Of a DNA stretch of 64,000 bases, positions 9,361-22,418 are shown piece by piece (the stretch's first letter is position 1; each line of letters begins with the position of its first letter). Source of the stretch: Dioscorea cayenensis subsp. rotundata (Eukaryota > Streptophyta > Magnoliopsida > Dioscoreales > Dioscoreaceae); the NCBI RefSeq assembly GCF_009730915.1, contig NC_052481.1:22270233-22334232 (forward strand), written 5' to 3'. The notes below the pieces were generated by a model, which made no database searches, was not told the DNA's origin, and saw only the letters and a list, made by a program, of their open reading frames with translations. Made by a program: the position numbers and the translations under genes.

Positions 9361-12300
9361 ATGTCCGCAGTTCTCTTTCTCCACCAAAGCCTCATCCTCC
9401 CTCGCATCACTCGCGCCCTCAAACCCTCCTCCTTCTCCTCCTGCTTCTCCCTCCCTCTTCTCCGCCCCATCTCCCATCCTTTCTCCTCTCTCGCCGCCTC
9501 CCGTGCCTCCTCCATCCCCACACACGATGACGTTGATGGTGCTGCGCCGATTGCAGTGACTGAGCGAACGATGATTGACGTGAACCCCCCTCGTGGCACG
9601 AGGGACTTCCTCCCCGAGGACATGAGACTTCGCAACTGGCTCTTCCAGCAGTTCAGGGAGGTAGTTACTACTCCTAGTTGGAGCTCTTGACTATTGTTCA
9701 CCTTCTGTTTGATCTTATGTCTGAAAACCCTTGTCTTTCTCGCAAGGTTTCTCGATTGCTCTCGTTTGAAGAGGTTGACTTCCCTGTCCTTGAATCAGAG
9801 GCATTGTACATTAGAAAAGCAGGGGAGGAGATCACTCAGCAGGTGCGTGCTCTTGTGGCCTTGAGAATCATTGTAAATGGAGCAGTTTGATGCGTTCTCT
9901 GACCATTTTGTGCTGTATGTTTAGTTGTACAATTTTGAGGATAAGGGTGGTCGTCGTGTTGTGTTGAGGCCTGAAATCACTCCTTCGCTGGCTAGGCTTG
10001 TAATCAAGCAAGGGTATCAATACAACTCTCTTGCAAGTTCAAGCTTTTTTGCTTTCGTTTTGGGATTATAACGAAAAAAATTCGATGTTTTTGTTTTAAG
10101 AGAAAATCTCACAATGGCCCAAGAAATGCTTAGTGGAACTAGTCTGGCCGAGTTTTGTTTATTTTTTTTTGTTCTTTAATTTTTTAGGAAATCTGTCTCC
10201 CTGCCGTTGAAATGGTTTACTATAGGACAGTGTTGGAGGTATGAACGGATGACAAGGGGAAGGCGTCGAGAGCATTACCAATGGAACATGGATATAATTG
10301 GTGTTTCTAGAGTTCGGGTGAGTACACTCATGCACATTTATGGCACTTGCAAGACAAGTAATCTTATGATTGTTGTCATTATGTAAATTTAGTTATGCAA
10401 TATCAATGATTTAATGCCCTTCTCTTATTTGATGATGCTTACTGAATTTCTATTTGGCCCCGATAATGTCAAACTGAAGTTGATCTAGGAAGTGAAACAT
10501 GGTGTGTGATGGGTAAGTGTGGTGGCTTGTATGTAAGTTCTAAGTGAGTTGATTATTAAGCTAATGAAGTGATACACCTTATATGTTTTCTCTAAGTAGA
10601 TGGAATTGATAGTCTCGTTTGAGTGCAAGTAATTCTTTAAATCTGATACCGACCTTGTTTTTTATGGGAGTGCAGGCTGAAGCTGAGCTCATTCATGCTC
10701 TTGTCATTTTATTTGAAAGACTTGGGATCACATCCGCAGACGTGGGGATCAGGATTTCTAGCCGAAAGGTCGTAATCAAAGTGCTGGTCATTATCGATCA
10801 TTAGACTGGAGTTTTTTTTTACTCCTGATAATTCCTAAAGTCGGTATTTTCTCTTCCTTGCAGGTTTTGCAGGCAGTGCTGCAAACATATTCCATTCCCG
10901 AACATTTATTTACTGAAGTTTTTGTCATTGTTGACAAAGTTAGTTACATTCAACTTGAATAATCGGTACCTCTTGCCTTCACAGTCTGCATTTAGAAAGA
11001 ATGTCTAATGATATATCATATATGTACCAGATTTTATTCTTGCAGTTGTAGGTGTTTATATTACTTTATAGCTGCCTTTATGCTGCCTTCATGTTAGTTT
11101 TTCCAATTATACAGCCATTAATGTTTTTATGCTTTTGATGCCATTGTTGCTTTTAGTTGTAGACATGTGATTTAATGCCTAATATTTGCACTTTTTGCAT
11201 TATTTTCTATGCTCTATTAATTTAATGTTGCTTCTTAAGAAAAGAAACAAAACGGGTAAAAGTGGAAGAAGGTTAGAAGAGGAACAAGAGCAGTATGTCA
11301 TTAAAGCTTCTCTTTTACCTAGGCAACCTCTAAACATTCACCTAACTGTGATTTATCAAAGGCCATTATGTAAATGGTAAGTGGTTAAGCAACATATTAG
11401 ATGGTCATTGTCTAAATCTTTCACAAATTGAAGACATATCAATGAAGCTGTGGCTTCAAATTTATGTCATCATCCGAATCAAGTCAGTTTAGTGAGACCA
11501 TTGACATAAACTTGATTTCATCTACTGGACTTCTTGGAATAGAACCATATAAACTAAATTTGTCAGCATTGAATGGTCAGACTGTGTACATTATCTCATC
11601 TTTATCTAATTTTTTTACTCTCCTCTGATCACATGTTGAATTCCTCATGTTCATTTCATGCCCACAACTTTGTCTATATATATATATATATAACATGTTT
11701 AATTTTAATTTTATTTGATACATTGTCCTTCGACTCATGGCAAACGCAAATATTGTTTTCATTTTGTATAGAAGGTGTACACGTCCTCTGCATATATGAT
11801 GGTTGTTTTTGGTTTCTATCATGCAGCTCGGAAAAATTTCTAGAGAAGAGATTGAGAAAGAATTGGTATCAGTTGGTGTATCATTAGATGCTGTCAAGGG
11901 TCTGGTTGAAGTCTTGTCATTCAAGTCATTGACTAGATTGGAAGGTCTGGTGATATACTCCTGATTTTAGTTGCAAGTTTCTTGCTGTGTTAAATATCAT
12001 TGCTATGTTTTGTTTGAATTAGGAATTGCACTTCTTTTCATTTCTACTTTTTTTTTCCTGACTGAGGTATAATTTACAGTAGTCTTTTTACGTGATAGAT
12101 GTTCTAGGACCTAATGCCGAAGCTGTTGCGGACTTGAAACAACTTTTCTCACTTGCCGAAAACTATGGATATTCTCAGTGGATCCAATTTGATGCATCTG
12201 TAGTTCGTGGGCTTGCCTACTACACAGGAATTGTCTTTGAGGTTAGTCTTTAGTGGTAAGGCTGGAATTAAATCATGAAATTGTGTTGGCCTAATCCTGG

Positions 12301-13194
12301 CCTTCTGTTGCTCTGTTTCTTTCTTTTCTTAACCGGATTTTTCTTCCCAGGCATTTGATAAAGAAGGAATATTACGGGCGATCTGTGGGGGTGGAAGATA
12401 TGATAGATTGCTCTCTACATTTGGCACTGATGACATCCCTGCTTGCGGCTTTGGATTTGGAGATGCTGTCATAGTGGAGGTAAAGACTATCAGGTTTTTT
12501 GCTTTTTTTTTTTTAAATAAATGATCAGACTTTCTTAAAAAATGATTATAGTATTGTTTCACTACAGCATAAATTGAGCTTGTTTCATCATGAATAGGGA
12601 GGTCATTCTTTCACGTCACAAATGCTTGCTTCGTCTGGTTCACACTTATGCTTGAGTAGATTTCTTCATTAATTTATTTGGAAGTGAAAATTTTGCTCTT
12701 TAAGTAATCATTTATTGTTTCTTCTGAAATTTTTACTTTTACTTTTATATAAAATTAACGTCGGTGGAAATACATGCAGCTACTAAAGGAGAAAGGGCTT
12801 GTTCCAGACCTAATTCGCCAGGTAGATGACATTGTATTTCCACTTGATGCGGAACTTGAGGGACCTGCATCCAAGATTGTGGCCTCCCTTAGGCAAAAAG
12901 GAAGAAGCGTTGATCTTGTTGAAGACAAGCGCCTCAAGTGGTAGTCACAATTTTCTCTCATCAGACTGAAGTCCCATGAAAATTTTCCTTCTAATTCATT
13001 ATTGCTGTTCAGTTATTGTATTTTTATGATTGACATACATTTTGTGTGCCTGTAGGGTGTTCAAGCATGCAGAACGGGTCAATGCAGGCAGGCTTATCTT
13101 GGTGGGGAACTCTGAGTGGCAACGAGGTATGGTTCGTGTAAAGATCCTATCTACCAGAGAGGAAAATGAAATTAGAATTGATGAACTAGACTGA
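9361..13194 (+). CDS. HRS1: Histidine-tRNA ligase, chloroplastic/mitochondrial
   Basis: Class II aminoacyl-tRNA synthetase charging tRNA-His in organelles; predicted 490 residues. Eleven exons: 9361-9660, 9747-9842, 9925-10013, 10188-10317, 10676-10768, 10864-10938, 11827-11944, 12099-12241, 12351-12479, 12780-12940 and 13056-13194. All are GT-AG and phases close. The first ~65 residues are Ser/Pro/Arg-rich and lack acidic residues, as in a plastid or mitochondrial transit peptide. The catalytic core then begins with [20 protein letters not shown] (motif 1 region). It continues with [12 protein letters not shown], motif 2 ([19 protein letters not shown]), the histidine-binding segment [14 protein letters not shown] and motif 3 (FGFGDAV). 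The C-terminal anticodon-binding domain follows. Intron 6 (10939-11826) is the longest. The gene is convergent with CSLA. Confidence 0.97.
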
Positions 13195-13880
13195 TTCTCA
13201 TTCCTTTTTTCCCCCTTCTATCTATAGATCTCTTTTTAATTCCTTATCTTACCAATTGTTTTAATTGTAATTTTCAAGTGAAGCTAATTATTTAGCTTGG
13301 TTTGCTATATATCCAATTTACTGTTTTAAAATTGAGTTCTCCACTGGAAGATTTATCCTTTTATATTGAAATATCAGAATGAAGTTATTATCTTTCTCTA
13401 TTGCATGATTTGAACTACTAATCTGTACTGGTGTGTCTTATTTTATAAATGAAGGTTCTTTCTTCTCTTAAAATCTTCATTAATTTCCACTTTCTTGCTG
13501 AACCGGCAAAGAGGTACGTAGTGATGTTTTCTTTTCTTTTTTTTTCAGAAAGTTTGTTAGTATGTAATGGTAGCTATAGAAACATGTAATTGCTCAAGAT
13601 CATGTCTACTAGAAAAAGGATATTATTTATTTCCATTGATATAGCAACATCCTTGACAAGCATTACCTTACACACTTTATAAAACTGGAAGACCTTACGA
13701 ACATCATAATTTTGCTTTACTTCCTAGACTCACCCCTAGTACTTACTAACTGGTAAAAGACTAACTGGTAAAAGCATAACTAGTAATAGATTTTCCACCT
13801 TATTCTATGCTTTCTAGTGCAAGCATATTATTCCTACTTTGGTGGTATATCTCTGGAAATACATGTACTCCAGATGTTCC
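13195..13880. other. Convergent spacer, HRS1 and CSLA 3' regions
   Basis: About 690 bases between the HRS1 and CSLA stop codons holding both 3' ends. No other gene or repeat is visible. Confidence 0.6.
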
Positions 13881-16456
13881 TCAGTTGTTTGTGACTGTTC
13901 CAATGTAGCCAAATCCCATGATGAAGAAAGCTCCGGCTTGAAGGAACAGATAGATGTAGAGGTGATATTGACCATGGATCATATCATAGATGGCACTGTA
14001 GAGGAGGAATAGCCCCACGATCAACTCCAAAACATGGAATCTGGGAATTTAAAAAAAGAAGAAATGAGGAGATTGTCACAGCAAATTGTGTAGCAAATTA
14101 TTGAGAAACCAGAATAGTAAAATATTGATATTTGTCCATTCTAAGAATACATACCTTTCTCTAATACCAGAGCGTGGCTTCCTCGTTGATTTAACTATAT
14201 TCTTCTGCTTTGCACTATTGCCCAACTTCTCTGTGACAACCCATTCATGGGCACGATCTGCCTCGAGTAACCCTATGATTGCTGCCTTTGCCCGATGCAC
14301 TGACATCGCGTTCTCAAAGAGGATCCAGAAAATAAGCAGATGTGATGACCTATACACAAGTAGAGTTAGTTCCAGCACTTCCAGAAAACATGGTGAACCT
14401 ATGAGTTCATAAAATGGTACACCTCATGTTCAAATACTTGATTTGGAACTATTATGTAAATAGCATGATCAGATTTCTATAATATAGGCTTATTTGGTCA
14501 TTAGTTTGTTTTAGATGAGTACCTTGGGGTGGAAATAGCATTGAGAATGGTGATGGTGGCTGGTAAATAGATTGCAACATATTTGGGAAGATGGACTTCT
14601 GGATATAAAACGCACAGGGGAATTACCACGCAGTAGAAGAAGAAGGTGACGAAATGTGCAAGTATCTTCCTCACAAAGAAGAAGTCATATAGCACATGGA
14701 ACTTTTTCCACCTTGTTACTCTCTGCGAAAACCAAATCTTAATCTTAGATTTATCAAAGAGAAACCTCAAATTTGATGGTATATTGCTTGACACCATAAA
14801 TAGTTTGCTTTATTTTCTCACCTCACTGTACAGTATCTCCATAAACATCTTTCTGAACAGATTAGCAGGCCCACAAGACCATCTGTGTTGTTGGTAACGG
14901 TATGCTTTATATGTACTTGGAAGTTCATTCTTCACCTACAAGATGAATGTTTGTTGATGTGATCATTGTTCAGAGAATAGTAAATTAGATAATCTGAATT
15001 CATGTCCACATTTAAGTAAATAGTACTTACTGTTAAGTCTCCCAAGTAGAGAAACTCCCAACCCCTCAGACTTGCTCTTACTGCCAGGTCCATGTCTTCC
15101 ACTGTTGTACGATCTTTCCATCCTCCTGCATCTCTGAGGGCATCCATTCTCCACACTCCAGCAGTCCCTGTGAATAATCTCAAGTGACAGTTTTTGTCTC
15201 AAAAGTTTGACTCTGGTTGCTTATAATGTGCCATATTTTTGACACCCATTGCTTGAGAACTTACCATTGAACCCAAAAAACGAATGCGTTGAAGAACCAA
15301 CCTCCTGCTCCACACTGAAATGATAGTCCAAGGACATCTCCTGTAGCCGAGTCATCAGGCATTCATCTGCATTCACTGCAATTTTATCATAATACATGAG
15401 TTGTATTGAAATGCTTGATTGTGTTTTGATACAGAATAGTTATTAGAACCTTATAAAACCAGATAAATGACAAAAAAAAATACTTGGTAAAAAACTGTTA
15501 CATTCAATCTCAAAAAGGAACTGAGGTATATTTCAAAAACTCACCGAATTTCCATCTAGCTTGGACCAAAGCAAGTTTTGGATTAAATAGCAGATAAGGT
15601 ATAGTCCTCTCTAAAAAGTCTGGATCGGGTTGGAAATCAGCATCAAATATTGCCACAAATTCACATTGGTCGGCATAATGTCTCCTTAAGCCATCCCGAA
15701 GAGCTCCAGCCTTGTAACCATTTCTATTATTCCTAGACTCATACTTGATATCGATGCCCTTGTTTTCCCATTTCCTGCACTCCAACTCCACAACCTCCTG
15801 TATTTATGAGAATTATTTCAAATTAGCATTTTTATGTATACTAAAATAGGAAGTCATTCATCATATCTCTCACCCTAGTTGTACGGTCTGTTGAATCATC
15901 CAGAACTTGAACTACGAATCTATCAACTGGCCATGAAAGTGAACATATTGCTCCAATTGACAAGCGGTAAACCTGCCATAGATTATAAGCAAGTATTAGT
16001 AGCACATGATTTTCTAGTGCAAACCTACATTGATTGTGATATGACTTGGAAATGCTTCACCAAAGCTTTCTTTCCCAGAAGATTTATTTTAGTAAAGATT
16101 TCTTGTAAATATTATGAAGATAAAGCTGTTCTTATTAATACCTCTTTCTCATTGTACATGGGGATCTGAACTAAGACCTTCGGGTGTTCCTTGACACGCT
16201 GAAGTTCAGCCATCACTGCCTCCACCTTGTACTTGGTGTACTTCTTCCCTCTCATAATCTTCACATAGAAGAGCACACATGCCAGATAAAGCCGTCCCAA
16301 AAATAGGATGATTGACATGAGAGCGCACACATACACTGCCGTTTGCAGGGCAGGAACCATGATTGGACCTCGAACGCTTTGCCATACATCACCGAAAGCT
16401 ATGCCAGCAAGATTGCCATCAGTAGGATCCTCATCCCCCAGAAATTTGCCTCTCAT
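13881..16456 (-). CDS. CSLA: Cellulose synthase-like A, glucomannan 4-beta-mannosyltransferase
   Basis: Golgi GT2 enzyme that polymerises GDP-mannose (and GDP-glucose) into (gluco)mannan of the cell wall; predicted 527 residues. Nine minus-strand exons: 16456-16142, 15972-15874, 15797-15545, 15375-15265, 15167-15031, 14935-14822, 14722-14523, 14349-14155 and 14040-13881. Borders are GT-AG and phases close. An N-terminal membrane segment (about 37-60) precedes the cytosolic catalytic domain. The nucleotide-sugar motif DAD is at 190-192 in IFDADFQP. The catalytic ED is at 283-284 in TTVEDMDLA, and QXXRW at 320-324 (QQHRW). Several C-terminal membrane segments follow, ending GTVTNN. CSLA rather than CSLC is supported by length and by the conserved [20 protein letters not shown]-type block. 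Which CSLA subgroup it is I cannot say. Confidence 0.96.
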
Positions 16457-18566
16457 AGTGACCTTGTTTTCTGAGGAAGCTACTCAAAGAAAAAAGCAGG
16501 ACCGTTTCGCTGCCCTAGGAGCTAGTGAAACTTCACAACCCTAAACCCTGAGAGGGAGGTGCTTGAAACCAGGGCTCAAGGACTTTGTTATAAAGAGTGA
16601 TTGCGGCCAAAGTGGGGCAAGTGGCTTATGATGTGGCAGCATGCGGCAAGGACAGAGAAAAGTTGGAAGACACGGGGGTCGCATGCAGTAACAATGGAGC
16701 TAGCTGTGAGACAGATGTCCTTAGCATTTTAGATATGCATCCATTTTCAGTAGCGCTGTCGTTACTCTATGAAGCTCCGTGCTAGCTATGTATATCTCTT
16801 TAGATATCACGTCATCCTTTCCCAATTGCTATAAACGACAGAGCTAGTTGGTGTTTATCTGAAGGGATGGAAGCAGATGTCAAACTATGCTTGTGATAGC
16901 TAATGAAGGTGGGCTGGCAAGCTTGTATTTTTGTGCCGCTACTTTACAATGAAGCGGTCGACGGACTTCAAGTGCTAAGTTTAATTGAATATAGCAGCAG
17001 AGAGGTTTCAAGAGAGGAATAGATAAACCCCCTTTCATAGAAAAAGTAGAATCAAATGAGCTTTGATTGGTTTTATATTATAACCCTGTCTTATGTAAGT
17101 AACACACTTAATTAGTTCTTCTGTTAGAGCTGTCTTTTTATTGATCTAATAAGAATGCTCATGTATGCAATAGGTGAGTTGACATGCATATTAATTGTGA
17201 TGAAATTGTTCACATAATATTCATATATCTCTGTGCATCACATTTTGCATACACATCATGCAATAATTAAATGGATATGATGTACAAGGGCCACAAATGA
17301 CATGCATGTTAATTGTAGTTTCACCTGCAACACCAAAGAAGGCATAAGTTGCTAAAATGCTACAGTATTTATTGTTCTGCATTTAATTACCTTGAAAAGT
17401 AAACTGGAAATTGGAGTGTTTGCAAATAGAAGCAAAGTCTATATGTGCTGGTGGTCAGAAATATTATGTTGTTCAATAACCATTAGGAACTTATACCCTA
17501 TATTTCCTATTTTGGCTTCACTGCAGTATACAAGAGGATCTCGAGTATCATTTTAGTTCATTCAGATTGCTGCTATTATTTGAAAAAAAAAAAGATGTTT
17601 AGCAAGTGAGAAGTCCAGAACTTGCTTCATGACAACAGGAGCACAATGCACTTGACTGGCTCATGCCTGCTTGACACAACCTTAAGGTATCCATACTGAA
17701 ATATACAGTAGTTTTCAATTGCATTGCTCGCACAGTGAAGGATCAAATTAGCTCTGTATGCGGTGTCAGGTTTGCTCTGTAGATTATGTTATGGGGTTTT
17801 TTTATCAGTTCTGTTAGTTGATGAGTGTTTGACAACCTCTCTGTTACCTCTGCAGAAAAAAAAAATGGAATTCACTAATGCTTCATGAGATTCTTAGAGA
17901 CTTGCAAGATATGTACAACCATAAGGCCAAGATAAAATAAGTATTAATTGTTAGAGTAACTAATAATCCCATATTGGTTATATTAGTAACTATAAACCTG
18001 ACTGTGCATGCTTCGATCTCTCATCCTATTAGCTTAGACTTTTGAGTTGAATCGAGCCCATATAATATACTTTTGGTTTTCATATGACACACACAGCATC
18101 ATAATCCGGGTAATTTGTATGTTTGTTTGCTTGTAAGATGACAATTAAGATAGATTAGCACACATCAAGGTGACTTATACTCCCACATCGATTATATTTG
18201 GTAAAGATGAATAGAATATATAAGCTTAGTCGCTCATTCCATTAGTGTAAGTTTTTGGGTTGAATTGAGCCTGTTGTAAAGTCATGACATTTAAATTCAA
18301 TTGGTCTTCAGATTTGATTATGGGTTTGTTACAGACTCTTTTTGCTTGCAGCTTCTGCAATGTTTGTTATAAGTATGTGTTGACCTGTTTTTCAGTGCAT
18401 CTTGTTAGGCATGGTTATAACTTATAAATGGTTAGGTTATATTTGAGTATTTAGACACTTTTTTGCTTGCAGTTTCTGCAATGGTTGTTATAAGTATGTG
18501 TTTACCTGTTTTGCAATGCATCTTGTTAGACATGGTTATGAATGTTGAGGTTATATTTGAGTCATG
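16457..18566. other. CSLA upstream region and spacer
   Basis: No gene seen. It includes the CSLA leader and promoter. Two short segments (about 17950-18070 and 18165-18285) are similar to each other, with TCCCA(C/T)AT(T/C)G and (T/G)GAATTGAGCC-type ends, and resemble a worn dispersed repeat. Around 18331-18412 and 18460-18540 an ~80-base segment (TTTTGCTTGCAG then CTGCAATG and GTTATAAGTATGTGTT) is present twice in direct orientation, period ~130. Confidence 0.5.
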
Positions 18567-19247
18567 ACACACTAGCTCAGATTTATGGTAATTCATTGAA
18601 ATGAACAACACTCTGTGCTGTTTCATTCTATTCATTTCTTTCTGTGTCTGCTTCTTGTAGTTTTTATATTTCCGATTCACCTATCATGATTTAAACACTA
18701 AGTTTTGGTAAGTCTAGAACCATTTGTTTATCATTACACACTAGCCCAGATTTATGGTAATTCATTGAAATGAACAACACTCTGTGCTGTTTCATTCTAT
18801 TCATTTCTTTCTGTGTCTGCTTCTTGTAGTTTTTATAATTTCATTTCACCTATCATGATTCAAACACTAAGTTTTGGTAAGCCTCTAGAACCATTTGGTT
18901 TTAATTACACACTAGCCCAGATTTATGGTAATTCATTGAAATGAACAACACTCTGTGCTGTTTCATTCTATTCATTTCTTTCTGTGTCTGCTTCTTGTAG
19001 TTTTTATAATTTCATTTCACCTATCATGATTCAAACACTAAGTTTTGGTAAGCCTCTAGAACCATTTGGTTTTAATTACACACTAGCCCAGATTTATGGT
19101 AATTCATTGAAATGAACAACACTCTGTGCTGTTTCATTCTATTCATTTCTTTCTGTGTCTGCTTCTTCTAGTTTTTATATTTTCAATTCACCTATCATGA
19201 TTCAAACATTAAGTTTTGGTAAGTCTCTAGAACCATTTGTTTATCAT
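18567..19247. repeat. Four-copy ~170-bp tandem array
   Basis: Copies start at 18567, 18736, 18907 and 19078 (periods 169, 171, 171), each beginning ACACACTAGC(C/T)CAGATTTATGG. The units are nearly identical, so the array is young. The unit contains no open frame and no obvious terminal repeats. Copies 2 and 3 are the most alike; the outer copies carry the differences (for example CTTCTTCTAG in copy 4). Confidence 0.93.
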
Positions 19248-22200
19248 ATTCTGCTCTATGATGCTTATTATCTGAAATGTCTATAGATCAGAACAAATGG
19301 TACAGATTATGTTTTCGAAGAATCCAATTCGATATATTTCAACCGGTTTGTCTGTGTCTAGTTTAATATACACTGTTTCCATTATTATTTCACACATGTC
19401 ATTGTTAATTGGTTAGACAGTTCAGCATATGCACCACTAATCTTAGATGCAGATCATTTCCACTGTATTTGGAATTCTCAATCTGAAAATGATCCTCAAC
19501 ATAACTTGGCTTTTTGCATTCATGAAGCCTGAAGCATTTGTGGAACACTCTCAACTAACTGCATTAACTTCTGATCTAGTTTTTAGATCAAACTACATCC
19601 AAAATTAGTACTTCCTGTGAATGAAAAAGATTGAGCTTGACCTTCAGATGTATCACAATCATGTCACTAGCTTCCTCATTGCAAGCACCAGTCTTGAGAA
19701 GTTCCTATCATATCTTCTTTACCTTTTCCTTGTCTTGTTCACTGTCTCTTGAGTGGCAAACCTTCAATAAAGATAATAGTGGCCTTTCTTCCCCACCATA
19801 TTTCACTGCATTCATGATGGAAAGAGATAACAGAATCAATCTCCATCAGAAACTCCCCCACCTGCTTATGGTTGCAATTAATCATCTAATTGTTTGTTTT
19901 TATTTATTGGAAATAAGTCAAATGTTTGGTTGATTTCCATTCATAGTAGTTACAAGTCTGACATTGTGGGATTATCTATACTCTTGTGACTGAATTCCAT
20001 AATTTCAGAGTCCTGTGTTTTGATTGATTATTTTACTGTGTCTGCCATTTTCTACTAGAAAATTGATTTTTCTGTTGAATTTAATTTTCTAGTAACTAAT
20101 GTTGTAAGTTATATTCATAATTTGTGCAACTGTAGAAGTATAACTCTTGAGGAAATGAATGATATTGGATGAATTATCTAAAAGCTTTTATTTTCTTTGT
20201 CGGTATAATTTCTGAAATTTTATTGGATTTGCATTTCATTTTTTTATTCATTACTTGGTTCAATTTATTTTTAAATTATGAAATGAAATAAACAGCTTGG
20301 TTCCAATTAAGAAAATATTCACATAGTTTTCTTAATTTTCCCCCCTTCCAAATTATATGAATAAGGCCATGTTATGAGTGCCCAATTGGTGTAAAATATT
20401 AGACTTACATTAATCAAATCAAGGCAAGATCAAGTCAAACTAAACTCAATATGAAATTATTGTTCATTAAGTCAAATTAGAAGCCCAAACTACAATGAAC
20501 CAAGACTAATTTAAATCTAGGATTAAATTGTTAACATAATATAATAATAATAATAATTAAATATTGATCAACATGTAATAATAATAAAAATAATAATAAT
20601 TTTGAAGAGTATGTATTAATTTAGATGTTGTGGAAGGTTGGTATGTGATTAATAGAGTGAATGATCACATGATCCGAGATTGATGGTGTTCCCTAACCAC
20701 TGTTCATCTCTTAAGCTTCTAAATGCTTTCAATCTTTTTCAATCTCTATTTTCCACCACCCCTTTGTATTCCATTATTTCCCCAAGTTTGCATGGAAATA
20801 TCACTTCAATCACCATCATAAATTATCATAAATTTATCTTTTTTAAAAAAACATTTAATGTTTGTGTATCTATATCACTATAAATGTTGTGATCCTAAAT
20901 CAATAAATTTTATATCTATCCAATGTTATTTATTACTTTTGGATTTTTATTAGTGTCTCACATTGGGCGATTTTTATAATAAATAAATAAACCAATGTTT
21001 TGGTAATTTTTATCTCACTAATAAGTATCTGATTAAAATTTTAATGAAGCCATTAAAAATATTAAAATTTATGTTTTAATATTTACTCACGGAGATTGGT
21101 TCAAGTGGTTAAAGCTGTAGTTTCATCTAATATTTTATATGAGTCAAAAAAAATATCTATTTGGGGAGGTCTACTATTTTATAGGCTTTTTGATCTTAGT
21201 GATTTACCTTGCTAATATATATACATTTTTTACTCAAAATTCAATTATTGATAAATAGAATCTTGAGTTTTAAAGTGGTAATAAAAGCTGTAGTTTCATC
21301 TATTATTTTATGTTAGGCAAAAAAAAAATATCTATTCGGAAGGTCTACTATTTTATAGAGTTTTCAGTCTTACTGTTTTACCTTGCTAATATATATATTT
21401 TTACTTAAAATTCAATTATAGATGAAATAAAATCTTGAGTTTTAAAAAAAAAAAAATTAAAAAATAAATAAATTGTAGCAACTGATGCTGATGTAATTTT
21501 AAACAATGAATTTTGGTTGCGTTTTGAAATTTCAAGGAATAAATAATTCAAATCCTTTGGAATCCAACCGAACCAAAGCACACCCTTGATATAATACACT
21601 GAAATGAGAGGATTTCATCTTAATTAAAACAAAACCAATGAATTAGTGCTTCTCTTTGCTGTTCCTTAAGATACCTCCAAATGAAGCATGATCCTTCCAG
21701 CTATAAAACAGATCCATAACATAGCTCCATATATTTATTTATTTATTTATTTTTATTTATTTTTATGATTCTCATGACTATGACTTCCATTAGAGCACTT
21801 GCAATGTCCCTTTACAATGCTTACCAACCAGTTCTTTTCCTTTCCACATTATTGTACTAAGGTCCCAAATCTCACTTGTTGCCTAACCCACCAATCTTCC
21901 CTTCTTTTTCTTAATAAGACTTTCTAACAAATGTTAATTAATAATTATCTCTTTTTGGTACACCAACTAACCTGAAAAGAGTTCTTCTCTCCATACTGCA
22001 CATGCCTCCAATGATTCCTTGTTATTGTTATTATACTTATTATTATTGTCCTAAAGAAGCTCAAAATTCTTTATCATTGCAAACTCCCAAAACTATAAAG
22101 TTTGTTTTATACTCTTCATGTCTGAGCTAATCATGCATACATTTTTTAGGATTGTGGGGATTGAGTTTGACTACATGAGAATGAACCAACATTAACACAA

Positions 22201-22418
22201 GAACAAGAAGAAGAAGAAGTGTATTCATCTCAAACCTTAAATCAAACATAATATTTTCCAATAGAGCTTGATTAAATTACACTTATACAGTTATATCGAT
22301 GATACTAATTACATCAGAAACTTCATTTTGGTCAAGCAAAAATAGTGAAAACAAATCAAAACAAGGTAGTAAACTGGTAAGCAAAGCTCTGAAGTTGCTA
22401 TAAGAGACTCTCTTTCTC
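19248..22418. other. Gene-poor spacer downstream of ABCB1
   Basis: No supported gene. It contains a two-copy direct repeat at about 21104-21440 (see separate entry), short TAA and ATTT runs, and presumably the ABCB1 3' untranslated region near 22250-22418. Confidence 0.55.
21104..21440. repeat. Two-copy direct repeat, period 173
   Basis: AAAGCTGTAGTTTCATCTA at about 21111 and again at 21284 starts two diverged copies. Both continue through TCTACTATTTTATAG and TTACCTTGCTAATATATAT to AATCTTGAGTTTTAAA. Confidence 0.75.

Noticed and set aside
17950-18285. TCCCACATCG-type segments resembling LTR or TRIM ends, with a weaker third copy near 51200-51300
   Set aside because: Short and diverged, with no paired ends, primer site or target duplication visible; not enough to name an element.
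18567-19247. Regular repeats that might suggest a CRISPR-like array
   Set aside because: Units are ~170 bp, contiguous and without spacers, in a plant nuclear region; it is a tandem satellite-type repeat.
19640-19830. Minus-strand text with a protein-like look (AVKYGGEERPLLSLLK)
   Set aside because: Interrupted and unmatched to any family I can name.
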